From contig FJOG01000011.1 in the NCBI GenBank assembly GCA_900073065.1, positions 270,859 to 312,031 of the forward strand: DNA of 41,173 nucleotides. Direction: 5' to 3'. The notes below the pieces were generated by a model. It was not told the origin of the DNA and did not search any database. It was given only the letters and a program-made list of their open reading frames with translations. The DNA is from Phialocephala subalpina (taxonomy: Eukaryota; Ascomycota; Leotiomycetes; Helotiales; Mollisiaceae). Position 1 is the first letter of the stretch; each line of letters begins with the position of its first letter. Both the position numbers and the translations under genes were made by a program. Positions 31,994 through 41,173 of the stretch are shown one piece after another.

Positions 31994-34216
31994 ATGGAGC
32001 ACCTTCTCTGTGAAGCTGTTGCATCTGAAGAAACATTGTTCGCTTGCAGAGAGGACCGTTTGAGACAGGATTGGCAGCAGCTCGACGAGCTGATCGATTT
32101 TGTACCAAACAAGACGCCGTGGCTAGGCTTCGATCACGATGCGATATCCCTAAGTTCGTTTGAGAAGTATCCAGGCAATGCTGGCTTCGATCAATTCGAG
32201 CTTTGGAATGCTAATTTTCGCGGAGCTCATGCCGACTTCAAATGTCTCCCAGGTGCAGCGATAGGAAAACAAGCTGTCGCATTCTTCCAAGCCTGGCTGT
32301 ACTACGGTCTGCTCGAGAGCTTTGTGAGAAAGAAGATAGAGATATCCTACCTCATGCGACACGATATCTACGGAAATCCTTATCTATACAGTCGCAACCT
32401 TCATTTCTGTTTGCAAGCAACAGTCTTCAGGATCAGGGCTGGTCCGAATGGCAAGCTCCAGGCTAGTACAGATATTCAACTTGATCTCCGTCTATTGAAG
32501 AAGTGGCTGTCCCGGTTCACCTCGTGGAGCCATCCTAGTTTCCGGCTGAAGCTGGACGCTGAGTATCCTGGTCTTATGGATCAGCTTGACGAGATCATTC
32601 CAGCAATTATGAGGCTGGCAGAAGTGGTTGAGCGTACCAGAATCTATGCTCTCCCGCACTGTCCGACTATGGGTACCTTGACTTGGCATTATCCCGACAA
32701 AATTGCAGACAGGAGAAGATCGAGACTTCGAGGTCTAGGATGGTGTCCGTTCCAGATCAGAATGCTCGAAGATACTGTAAATCAGTCGACCATCGATTGG
32801 ATCGCAGCTCTCGAAATGTGTCAGGACCCTAAAGGACACAATAAATGCACTACCGAAGATTGTGAACGGAACAACATCGATACGAAGACTTACCAACAAT
32901 CACACATCTGCGATGATCATCACTGCCAGAAGCTGTTTCCGAATTTGCAGGAGGTTATGAAGATCCTTCGCGAGGACAGAATACCTGTCATGTGTTTAGA
33001 AATTTTGAATGCGGAGTCACGATTGGTTGTTAGCGCCAGCTCCAAAGATGTCCCAGGAGACTACATCGCATTTTCGCACGTCTGGGCTGACGGCTTGGGA
33101 GGTTCTACTGACAAGGGCCTCAACTTGTGCCAGGTCAAGCGGCTAGACAGACTTTGCAAATCCTTCAAACCAACGTCGGCAACAGCTTCGTTTTGGTTGG
33201 ACTGTCTCTGCATTCCCAGTAAGGCTCTCGATGTTGAGGTCTACTTCAAGGCCCTAGTTGGGATAAGAGACGTTTACATCAATGCGTCTGCTGTATTTGT
33301 CGTCGATAAAACAATCGAGGAATGTACTGTATCTACTCCTACAGAGGTTCTCTACGCTCACATCTATCTCTCGGCCTGGATGCAACGAATGTGGACGTAT
33401 GAAGAAGCTGTTCTTGCGAAGGATTTAATCTTTGTGCTCAAAGATGGATTTCATCCTTACCAAATCAAGACTTGGCCAGCCATGCGACGAACAGTCTGTG
33501 TTGTATGGCAGAGTCTTGCAACACAGCTGTATCGCTTACGAGTTAAACAAGGACAGCTGAACATTGGACACATATATCAGGCATTTAGATATAGGCTGAC
33601 AAACGTACGCAAAGAGGAATTTCTCAGCGTATCGGGTATGCTGGGGCTAGATACCGGGAGTCTGATGAAGTCTCAAGGCCAAGAACGAACAAAGACCTTT
33701 TGGTTGATGTTGAAATGGATCCCGTTTAATGTACCATTTTTGGACGGCCCGAAGCTCCAAAAACCAGGATTTCGGTGGGCTCCAGAAACAATGATGTTCC
33801 CGTCATCCACCCAAATGGATACCGAACTCAACGGCGAGAAGTGTGAATGCACAGAAGATGGTCTAATCGGCACTTACCTAATGGTGAATTTTGACAACGT
33901 CCTGATGGGAAGTGCGAGAGAGTCTGGATCTGTCTTCTATGTTTGGGTCAAAGCGAACTATGGCGGTATTACTCGGACAGGTGCGTCTGATTATCTTGCA
34001 CTGCTGAGAGTCTACTGCGTTCAATCTTGGCCAAGTCTACCAGATAGCCTCGAGTTTGACACTATAATGCTCTCAAGTGAAAAAAAAATAATCCCCAGTG
34101 CAGGAGAGTGGGTTGCGGGAGCAGCTTTCTTTCGAGAAGACAAGTATGATGACTCTTCGCAGCAATTGGATTCGGGACCAGAGATATCTGAAAAAATATT
34201 AAAATTATATATTTAA
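31994..34216 (+). CDS. HET-domain (heterokaryon incompatibility) protein
   Basis: Single exon, 740 residues. The HET core lies near residues 356-425: DYIAFSHVWADGLGG, then LNLCQVKRLDRLC, FWLDCLCIP and IRDVYINASAVFVVD, the order and spacing seen in this family. Upstream, GLGWCPFQIRML and Cys/His clusters (CTTEDCER, SHICDDHHC) are usual for HET proteins. HET proteins trigger cell death after fusion of unlike individuals. There is no signal peptide or second effector domain. The last about 10 residues run into very AT-rich DNA, so the native C-terminus may have been replaced. Intact otherwise. Confidence 0.88.
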   Translation: MEHLLCEAVASEETLFACREDRLRQDWQQLDELIDFVPNKTPWLGFDHDAISLSSFEKYPGNAGFDQFELWNANFRGAHADFKCLPGAAIGKQAVAFFQAWLYYGLLESFVRKKIEISYLMRHDIYGNPYLYSRNLHFCLQATVFRIRAGPNGKLQASTDIQLDLRLLKKWLSRFTSWSHPSFRLKLDAEYPGLMDQLDEIIPAIMRLAEVVERTRIYALPHCPTMGTLTWHYPDKIADRRRSRLRGLGWCPFQIRMLEDTVNQSTIDWIAALEMCQDPKGHNKCTTEDCERNNIDTKTYQQSHICDDHHCQKLFPNLQEVMKILREDRIPVMCLEILNAESRLVVSASSKDVPGDYIAFSHVWADGLGGSTDKGLNLCQVKRLDRLCKSFKPTSATASFWLDCLCIPSKALDVEVYFKALVGIRDVYINASAVFVVDKTIEECTVSTPTEVLYAHIYLSAWMQRMWTYEEAVLAKDLIFVLKDGFHPYQIKTWPAMRRTVCVVWQSLATQLYRLRVKQGQLNIGHIYQAFRYRLTNVRKEEFLSVSGMLGLDTGSLMKSQGQERTKTFWLMLKWIPFNVPFLDGPKLQKPGFRWAPETMMFPSSTQMDTELNGEKCECTEDGLIGTYLMVNFDNVLMGSARESGSVFYVWVKANYGGITRTGASDYLALLRVYCVQSWPSLPDSLEFDTIMLSSEKKIIPSAGEWVAGAAFFREDKYDDSSQQLDSGPEISEKILKLYI

Positions 34217-34312
34217 ATTATTAAATAATAAATTATTTCTTTTTAAACTTCTTATTATTCGAATTATAAAAATACAAATTATAAATTGAAACTTTTCTTT
34301 ATTTGGATTAGA
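34196..34312. other. AT-rich island
   Basis: About 115 bp composed almost only of A and T, in sharp contrast to its surroundings. It overlaps the end of the HET frame. The look is that of RIP-damaged repeat DNA in ascomycetes; no element could be recognised. Confidence 0.6.
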
Positions 34313-34588
34313 ACTAGCGCTAAATAGTACGTGGAGGTAAATAGACCAATGGTTTAGCGGGCCGTGCATTCGAGCAAAAAGAAGGGCCTGAGGCACTGAG
34401 ATAATGCAGCATCAGATCCAGGTTCTTAAGGTCACTTGACACGCGTTACCTAAGCAAGCTTAGCGTCATTTCAGTGACGTCCCACCGTGATTCCTACCGC
34501 ACATCTTTTCATCATATTCTACACAATTATTACAACCTTAACTCATCTAAATTCGCACCAACTGGGGGAATTCAGATACGCCGAAAAG

Positions 34589-37500
34589 ATGGGCCACCTC
34601 ATCACCGTTGCCAGTTGTAGTTTAAATCAATGGGCCTTGAACTTCGAAGGCAATCTGGCGCGAATCATCGAGAGCATTGTCAAGGCAAAGCAAGCTGGTG
34701 CCAGTCTCAGAGGTAAGCAGCTTCTTTCTGCGCTGAGGCTCCGGATTAGAGAGCTCCCTACCCCGGGAACTGTACAAAGTCAAACTATCTGGCTTTTAGG
34801 ACCGCTCTCACCCTCTGCACTTCTTTCTTCTAAGCTTTTGAGAAATTCACGATGCTAATTTCATGATAAAGTTGGCCCAGGTCAGTACACTTTTTTAAGG
34901 AAACCTTTCCTTCCCGAGCCTAATCCTGAGCAAATGCTCCCGATGTTTCCCTAATCTTCATAAGTTACTCTTGAAACACTCTCAAAGAAGGCATGCTGAC
35001 TCAAATATCTATACTACCAGAGCTCGAGATCCCCGGATATGGATGCTTAGGTCAGTTATCCTCCCCTGCCGTTCTATGGTTGAAATCGGAGCTGATGATC
35101 ACCTAGATCATTTTCTTGAGGATGATACGATCCTGCATTCTTGGGAGGCCCTTTCACAACTCATGCAACACCCCGAATGCCAGGACATTTTGATCGACGT
35201 CGGTATGCCAGTGAAGCATAAGGTTAGTGCACCGTTCCGCACGCCTCACGATTACGACCTTTCTGACCCCCGGACCCATCTAGTCTGTAAGATACAATTG
35301 TAGGATTATTATCTACAACAAGCAAATCGTATGTCTTCCGTTTCCCCTTGTTGCTCCGATACCAGGGGTCTTGTCTTGATACTAATCATTACCAGCTACT
35401 CATTCGACCCAAGCTTTCACTTGCGAACGACGGTAATTACTACGAAGGACGGTACTTCAGTCCGTGGAGAGGCCCACGAATAACAGAGACGCATTACTTG
35501 CCTCGTCTCATCTCTAAGATCAATGGGCAGAAGACTGTGACAATCGGCGACGCTCTGATTTCTACTCTGGACACTGCCATCGGTTGCGAAACATGCGAAG
35601 AACTATTCACTCCAAACTCTCCTCATATCGGAATGGGGTTAGATGGAGTCGAGATATTCACAAATTCTTCTGGTTCGCATCATGAATTAGTAAGAATTTC
35701 CCCGCCATAAAAATAAAAGAGTCTAAGATCTGGTATCTGGGATTTGGGATTAAATCTCTTTATTAATCTTGATCCTGATTTTGATCCTAAGATATTATGT
35801 TTTTGCCATACTAAAGTTCTGATAGCGCAAGCTCCACACGAGATTAGAGCTGATCGTCTCCGCGACCTTGTAAGTAATACCCTTTTTTAAGCAGAAGTTT
35901 CCTTCCCCAGCCTAGTCCTGAGTATTTAGTCTTGATATTTTCCTAAGTATCTTAATCACCACTCTTAAAACGCTCCCAAAGAAGGTATACTGACTTGAAT
36001 ATCTGTATGCAGGAAATGCGGCGGTCTCTACCTTTATGCAAACCAGCAAGGATGCGATGGAGACAGATTGTATTACGACGGATGCGCGCTCATCGTCCTC
36101 AATGGGAAAGTTCTTGCCCAAGGCTCGTAAGTAACAGGGGACCCCAGAATTTGCTCTTCTGAATGTCTTATCCTCTCCCCAAAACATTCCTAATTTGGCA
36201 ATTGCTGACTCCCCCGTTACCCTCAGCCAATTTTCGCTAGACGATGTGGAAGTCATCACTGCGACTGTTGATTTGGAGGTACGAGTTCCCGCCCTAAAAC
36301 TGTCAAAGATCTGGGATCTTAGGATCAGATTCTTTGTTCCCAGATCTTAGATCTAAGATATTGTGTTTTTAGTATACTAAAGTATTGATCAGGACATCAG
36401 AGCATATCGTGATCAGAAATCCAGAGCGATGCAAGCACTGGCACAGCAAAGTTATGAGCGTGTGAACGTGGATAGTTAGGTTCCCGTGCTCTGTGCAAAG
36501 GAGAGGAGCTAATATTCTTCCAGTTTCGATGTCCAGAGAAGGAGATGAAATCGATCTCTCACTGCACCCTACCTCGCCTCGAGCCGTCAAGTATCTTCTT
36601 CCGGAGGAGGAAATTGCTTTGTAAGTGTCAGCTTCTCGCAGTATATTTCCCTCTTTCGAACAAAAGTTGAAGTCGAGACATCCCTACTGCCGACTTACTC
36701 CGACCTACTTCAAATACACCTCAAAGAAGTAAACTCAAGTAATACTGACTGGGAGATTCTGATGGATAGTGGCCCCGCGTGTTATCTCTGGGATTATTTG
36801 TATGTGTTTTCCCGCCTTGAAAGAGCCTAAGATCTGGGATCAGGATACTTCTTTATTAGACCTAATCCTGAGACTTTATGTTTTTAACATACTAAACTCT
36901 TGGACAGACGTCGAGCGAACCAAGCAGGGTTTTTTCTGCCTCTCAGCGGGGGCATCGATTCGTGTGCCACTGCTGTCATAGTCCATTCCATGACACGTTT
37001 GGTATTACAGTCCATCGAATCAGGAAACCGCCAAGTCCTTGCGGATCTACACCGAATTTCTGGAGAAGAGCTGGACAGTAGCTTCGTTCCTAAAACTCCA
37101 CAGGAAATCGCCAATTGCATATTCTGCACTGCGTACATGGGGATGGAGAAGATGTCATCACCTGAGACTCGCGCTCGTGCCGAACAACTCGCTACGGAGA
37201 TTGGTGCTCATCACATCTCTTTGAACCTTGACCCCGTGTATGAAGCACAGGTCAAGCTCCTGGCTGAAACTACTGGCACGGAACCCAAGTTCAAGACGTC
37301 AGGTACGTATTTTTCTAAGCGGACTTTCCCTTCCCCAGCTTAGTCTTGAGCATTTGCCCCCAATATTTTCCCCTGACGTTACTAAGACACTCCCAAAGAA
37401 GTCCTACTGACTCAAATATTTGTATGCAGGGGGAACCAAGGTCGAGAACCTCGTTCTACAAAACATACAAGCAGTAAGTATTGATTGAGGCCAACGATTT

Positions 37501-39223
37501 CCTCTTTTGAATGTCTCAAAGATTGAGACGTGTCTTCATCCTTCTCCCAAACACTCTTGATATGGCAAATGCTGACTCCCCTGTTATTGTAGCGACTCAG
37601 AATGGTCAATGCATATGCTTTAGCCCAAATCCTCCCTCAGAGCAGAGGCCGCCGAGAAGGAGCACCTGGATCTCTATTAGTGCTTGGGAGCGCCAATGTC
37701 GATGAAAGTCTTAGAGGCTATCTAACGTATATATCGCTCTGATGCTTTCTATCACAGTGGCTCCGATACTAACAGAATCTCACAGGAAATACGACTGCTC
37801 TTCAGCCGAGTAAGTGACTTCCAAAGCAATTTCTATAGCCCCTCTAACTGCTATCAGCATTAATCCCATTGGTGGAATATCAAAAACAGATCTTAAGAGC
37901 TGTAAGTTGCGAAGCTCTATTGCTGAGTCTAGGTCCTCCTGACTTCTGAAGCGCTTCTTGAATTATACGGAAAATATTACTAAAAATCTATTTTTTAGTC
38001 ATTCATTGGGCTTCTCTGAAGGAGAACTTTGGGCTCGACCTCCAAGGCTTTCTGTCTGCGCCTCCAACGGCAGAGCTAGAGCCATTGACAGATTCCTATG
38101 TCCAATCAGACGAGGCCAGTAAAACCCTTTCCTTCCTCAGTGTAGTCTTGAGTATTTGCTCCCGATGTGTCCTTAAGCGTCACTCTTGAAATACCACCAA
38201 ACAAGGCATGCTGACTCAAATATGTTTGTGCAGGCTGACATGGGAATGTAAGTACATATTTCCGAGTAAAACTTGCCTTGCCTAGCTTAGTCTTAAGCAT
38301 TTGCTCCCGAAATTTCCCTGAACATCACTCTTGAAACGAGCCCCAAAGAAGGCATACTGACTCAAGTATCTGTATCAGGACATATGATGAGCTGAGTGTT
38401 TTTGGTCGATTGAGAAAAATAAAGTCGGTAAATGCTTCGAGCTCGGAATACGGCTGCTGACGGCTACTAGCAAATTGGGCCCTTATGGGATGTTTGAGAA
38501 GCTGTTGCATCTTTGGGCTCATAAGCTGTCACCGCAACAAATCTACGAGAAAGTTCGATTCTTTAGGTTCGTGTCTTCCCGCCTTTAAAAATTTTAAGAT
38601 CTAGGATCAGGATTAATCTCTTTCTATTAATCCTGGTCTTGATCCTAAGATATTGTGTTTTTAATATACTAAAGTCTTATAGCTGGAACTATGGGATTAA
38701 TCGTCACAAGCAAACGACTATTACGTGAGTGACTAATTACTACTGAATCACATACTTTGAGATCGATTCTCCCCTTTTACAAGAATGATCAAGAAAGCTG
38801 ACGATGAAATTTAATATATAGTCCGGCGTACCACATGGAGGCGTATGTACGTATAAATCCTCACCTGAATTTTATAAAGACTTGGATTCCAGATCGCAAG
38901 ACCTTTCTTAGGATTAGGGCTTGAGATCTAAAATCCTTGATCTTGAAATTTTGCTAAAACTAACTATGATAAAGGGCGTAGATGATAACCGCTTTGATAT
39001 GAGTAAGTCCAACGATTTTAGTTCTTATAGCTGGCTTGAGGCGAATTTCTTGCCCGAAGAATATGTCTAGTGTTGAATGTGCGCTTGCTGATATCTCTTT
39101 ACAGGACCTTTCCTATATCCTAGCTTCCAATGGGCCTACGCAAAAATCGAGAGGAGCATCAAGCAGATGGGCGAAGGAGGTACCCGGGTCCCTGCTAGTG
39201 GTGCTCAAAGCAAGGAAAATTGA
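34589..39223 (+). CDS. QNS1: Glutamine-dependent NAD+ synthetase, 25 exons
   Basis: Exons: 34589-34712, 34872-34880, 35021-35050, 35107-35222, 35284-35328, 35396-35689, 35826-35869, 36013-36126, 36227-36278, 36393-36474, 36524-36620, 36770-36799, 36908-37302, 37430-37473, 37593-37726, 37786-37809, 37858-37901, 37999-38114, 38234-38247, 38379-38423, 38471-38566, 38683-38724, 38822-38846, 38975-39002, 39105-39223. The sum is 2163 nt, 720 residues, close to yeast Qns1. The nitrilase-type glutaminase triad is Glu45, Lys114, Cys175; the ATP-binding loop SGGIDS is at 359-364. It makes NAD+ from deamido-NAD+, glutamine and ATP, the last step of NAD synthesis. Two exons are tiny (9 and 14 nt). Intron 18 starts with GC, and the donor of intron 20 (GTCGGT) is atypical, chosen for frame and family length. 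More than half of the gene is intron. Confidence 0.95.
34881..35020 (+). repeat. Introner-like family A, intron 2 of the NAD synthetase
   Basis: 140 nt. Shares CCTTCC near the start, CTAATCCTGAGCA, CTCCCGATGTTTCCCTAA, ACTCTTGAAACAC, AAAGAAGGCATGCTGACTC and AAATATCT with the other A copies. The acceptor is ACCAG. Confidence 0.8.
35690..35825 (+). repeat. Introner-like family B, intron 6
   Basis: 136 nt. Contains CCCCGCC, CTAAGATCTGG, TTGATCCTAAGATATTATG, TTTTT and ATACTAAAGT before GATAG. Internal sequence is partly self-complementary (GATCTGG... with ...GATC). Confidence 0.8.
35870..36012 (+). repeat. Introner-like family A, intron 7
   Basis: 143 nt. Contains TTTCCTTCCCCAGCCTAGTC, CACTCTTAAAACGCTCCC, AAAGAAGGTATACTGACT and ATATCTGTATGCAG. 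It is colinear with intron 2 along nearly its full length. Confidence 0.85.
36127..36226 (+). repeat. Introner-like family C, intron 8
   Basis: 100 nt. Shares CTCTTCTGAATGTCT, CTCCCCAAAACA, GGCAATTGCTGACTCCCCC and GTTA with intron 14. Confidence 0.7.
36279..36392 (+). repeat. Introner-like family B, intron 9
   Basis: 114 nt. Contains CCCGCC, TCTAAGATATTGTGTTTTTA and ATACTAAAGTATTGATCAG. Carries a perfect 11-bp inverted repeat, AAGATCTGGGA at 36306-36316 and its complement at 36338-36348, giving a likely hairpin. Confidence 0.85.
36800..36907 (+). repeat. Introner-like family B, intron 12
   Basis: 108 nt. Shares CCCGCCTT, CTAAGATCTGGGATCAGGAT, TATGTTTTTAACATACTAAA with the other B copies. 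Confidence 0.8.
37303..37429 (+). repeat. Introner-like family A, intron 13
   Basis: 127 nt. Contains CCCTTCCCCAGCTTAGTC, TTGAGCATTTGC, ACTCCCAAAGAAG and CTACTGACTCAAATATTTGT, ending GTATGCAG as in intron 7. Confidence 0.85.
37474..37592 (+). repeat. Introner-like family C, intron 14
   Basis: 119 nt. Shares CTCTTTTGAATGTCT, CTCCCAAACAC, GGCAAATGCTGACTCCCC and GTTA with intron 8, in the same order. Confidence 0.7.
38115..38233 (+). repeat. Introner-like family A, intron 18, with a GC donor
   Basis: 119 nt. Same family core (GTAGTCTTGAGTATTTGC, CTCCCGATGTG, CACTCTTGAAA, CATGCTGACTCAAATATG). The 5' end is GCCAGT. Only a GC-AG junction keeps the family sequence and frame here. Confidence 0.75.
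38248..38378 (+). repeat. Introner-like family A, intron 19
   Basis: 131 nt. Only a 14-nt exon separates it from the preceding A copy. It shares CTTAGTCTTAAGCATTTGC, CTCCCGAAATTTCCC and AAAGAAGGCATACTGACTC with the family. Confidence 0.85.
38567..38682 (+). repeat. Introner-like family B, intron 21
   Basis: 116 nt. Shares CCCGCCTTTA, TTAAGATCTAGGATCAGGAT and AAGATATTGTGTTTTTAATA. A near-perfect inverted repeat pairs 38602-38617 with 38626-38647. Confidence 0.85.
38847..38974 (+). repeat. Possible diverged family B member, intron 23
   Basis: 128 nt. Resembles family B only loosely (TTAGGATTAGGGCTTGAGAT, CCTTGATCTTGA, CTAAAACTAA). Membership is tentative. Confidence 0.35.
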
Positions 39224-40289
39224 CTGAAGAGAGGGCTTAACGCTGTCGCCTGAGGCAACACACCATTGGGAAAGGATATGTTGAAGCTCATTTGCTAGGA
39301 CAATTTGATTGGATTGGGATCTTTCTTCCTTTTTGTGGTGCATATGTAATTAAACTGCTGCTATCCATTCGTTCTTTCTTTACCCCCTGATTACTGTACT
39401 CCAAGTCGTCAACCCAGTGAGAGGAAGGAACGGAATCACCCCCAGGTTACTTCAACCCGACTTTGAACAGTATAGAGCAATAGGAAGCGTACCTTCCCGC
39501 GTATTGATAGCCAGATCTTTGGCGTAGTGGATATTTGGGGCGCATCTACTGAAGGTCTTGTAGAGCTCGCGTATAGCTTAACTCACTTGACTTTGTTCGT
39601 GATGACCATCACACAAGTGGACAAGAAGATCATCATGACAGTGATGTTGAGCTTGAACCCACACACTCCCGCTCCTTATTTTTCTCCAAAGGACTGGACC
39701 TAGCAATCAAATGATCAAATCCAAGCCGCTGCGAAACCGATAAGGAACATTTTCGTAGCTACTGGATCCAATACGAAGAAGTCTGGTTCATTCTGGAAGA
39801 GAGACTTGCAAGAGAAAGAAAATTTTGATATCAGATCCACTCCCCCTCCCATGGACAATCCAACTATCCCTAAGAAGTCCCCGGCCATGATGTTTATATT
39901 TACGAGAAGGGGATCAGAGCGATGCGCATTGCGTTTAGATGCATGCTAAATATGCTGCGGCGAAGCGCTATGCCTCCGTACAAAGGTACAGTATGGCCGG
40001 TTTCCCTTTTGCCACTCCTCTACCTACATGGTTTTCCGTGGAGCATGGGACTATGAGTCAGCCGGCGACTCTTAATTTCGAGATCCTTGTCAGGGGCATC
40101 ACGTGGTGTTTACATCGGAAAACGGAAGATATACTACCTACCTAGAAAAGTGGGGCTCTGCTGGGGCTGGCAAACCTCGAGTTCAGCCAAGACCTTGATC
40201 TCGCACCGAATCATTGTCAAGCACCGTCAAAAATTTCAGCATATTTCTGCGCGGTACGATACAACTCAACAAGCCCAACAATAACGCGC
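39224..40289. other. Intergenic, no gene recognised
   Basis: 3' region of the NAD synthetase gene and upstream region of the last ORF. Only short frames without recognisable content. Confidence 0.45.
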
Positions 40290-41012
40290 ATGCCGGTCTT
40301 GCATGGGATCAACACGCCCGCGCGCATTCATCCTCTTAGTCCACACCTTCCAGCGGAACCAGATCCGATTACCCCCGAAGGCGTCAATATGGAGGCCGAT
40401 CATGGTCCTGGGGACTGCGAAGCCGAAGACGAAGGCAGTTGGTCTGACACAGAGAGCCTCGACCACTTTGGTGTGGATGCGCTGTATAATTCTATCCCAC
40501 AAAACACCATGATCGGAAACGGAAGTACGGGACTTCAGAGCGAAATACAGCAGATGGAGTCAGATGAAAGCTTTACCAGTACACCAGCGACACACAGCAC
40601 AGCAACTTCACAACTCCCAGCTGAAGAGAATGACAAGAGAAGAAAATTGAACGAAGCAACCACAGCCGATTCTCGACGATTTCAGGATCTAGCTACCAAA
40701 AATGATGATAAAGATCTTCAAGCCTGGTCTAAAGTCTTTGCGGAGTTCTATCGAATATACGAAAGTGGAGCAGCTCAATCGTCTGCGGGAAAGGCCGCAA
40801 GCCACCATGGTATCGCAATCGCCAACCTCGAAACTGGCAAATTCGCGCCGATCTTAGTCGATATTCTCGAGCTGTTGCCCAGTAAATACCAAATACATGC
40901 TGCTGTTGTCGATATAGCTGGGATTCCGGATCAAAATGAGAGCTGGCTGGACGATAACATGATGGGCCACCAGGGGCTGCAGGAATTCGTACGACACCAA
41001 AAACATATTTAA
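40290..41012 (+). CDS. Hypothetical protein, possibly truncated
   Basis: An open frame of 240 residues, unbroken and with normal codon use. The first half is acidic and Ser/Thr-rich with a basic EENDKRRKLNE patch (nuclear-signal-like). The second half is more structured (LQAWSKVFAEFYRIYESGA, FAPILVDILELLPSKYQI). No family was recognised. The stop lies exactly where very AT-rich DNA begins, so the 3' end may have been lost. The start is the first ATG in frame; an upstream exon cannot be excluded. Confidence 0.4.
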   Translation: MPVLHGINTPARIHPLSPHLPAEPDPITPEGVNMEADHGPGDCEAEDEGSWSDTESLDHFGVDALYNSIPQNTMIGNGSTGLQSEIQQMESDESFTSTPATHSTATSQLPAEENDKRRKLNEATTADSRRFQDLATKNDDKDLQAWSKVFAEFYRIYESGAAQSSAGKAASHHGIAIANLETGKFAPILVDILELLPSKYQIHAAVVDIAGIPDQNESWLDDNMMGHQGLQEFVRHQKHI

Positions 41013-41173
41013 TTAATATCTAATAATCTATTAATAGAAATACTTAAAACTTTATATTTGGGCTTTTATAAATATAGGTATGATTCTTATATAGAAGAAA
41101 CCTGATTATGTAAATATATTTATTAGAAGAATTATATATAAAATTAATTTTTTAAGTTTTTAAAAATTAATAT
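41013..41173. other. AT-rich block at the right edge
   Basis: Almost entirely A and T (for example TTTATAAATATAGG, TTATATATAAAATTAATT) from just after the last ORF to the window end. It probably continues beyond, as the edge of a RIP-affected repeat region. Confidence 0.6.

Noticed and set aside
34311..34400. Possible tRNA
   Set aside because: No consistent cloverleaf or paired A and B boxes could be made.
34487..34858. 123-codon frame as a separate gene
   Set aside because: It is exon 1 of the NAD synthetase extended upstream and through intron 1.

Overview
The window is nuclear DNA of a filamentous ascomycete (Pezizomycotina). Short GT-AG introns with CTAAC/CTGAC branch sites, a HET-domain protein, the membrane-protein family at 29.8-31.1 kb and AT-rich blocks that look RIP-damaged all point that way. 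The DUF3494 ice-binding gene would suit a cold-habitat lineage such as a Leotiomycete, but that is inference. No rRNA, tRNA, CRISPR array or intact transposon was recognised.

Layout. 0-1.7 kb: secreted ice-binding-like protein, minus strand, one frameshift. 3.9-6.4 kb: TBC-domain Rab GAP (+). 7.7-9.4 kb: NAD(P)-dependent aldehyde dehydrogenase (-). 10.9-11.7 kb: alpha/beta hydrolase (-). 12.8-14.9 kb: calponin-homology/coiled-coil actin-cytoskeleton protein (-), divergent from a conserved unknown protein (15.8-17.0 kb, +). 18.2-19.7 kb: BTB/POZ protein (+). 20.8-21.7 kb: metallophosphoesterase (-). 22.2-23.0 kb: unknown two-exon gene (+). 23.4-24.2 kb: nucleotidyltransferase-fold gene (+), frameshifted twice. 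24.7-27.5 kb: an extraordinary minus-strand gene built of microexons. 29.8-31.1 kb: membrane protein (-), frameshifted. 32.0-34.2 kb: HET-domain protein (+). 34.6-39.2 kb: glutamine-dependent NAD+ synthetase (+). 40.3-41.0 kb: unknown ORF (+) running into AT-rich DNA.

Two observations stand out. First, the NAD+ synthetase resolves by hand into 25 exons and 24 introns giving an intact 720-residue enzyme. About half of its introns fall into three families of near-identical sequence, one carrying internal inverted repeats, which is the signature of introner-like elements. Second, the minus-strand gene at 24.7-26.2 kb has 19 consecutive exons of only 6-38 nt, with regular donors about every 80 nt, one continuous reading frame and visible exon-plus-intron tandem duplication. 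Microexon arrays of this kind are not a known feature of ordinary fungal genes.

The left half (3.9-21.7 kb) reads as core genome with 0-3 introns per gene. The right half is accessory in character: frameshifted genes, HET gene, AT-rich patches and repeats. The genes do not form a recognisable pathway or biosynthetic cluster.
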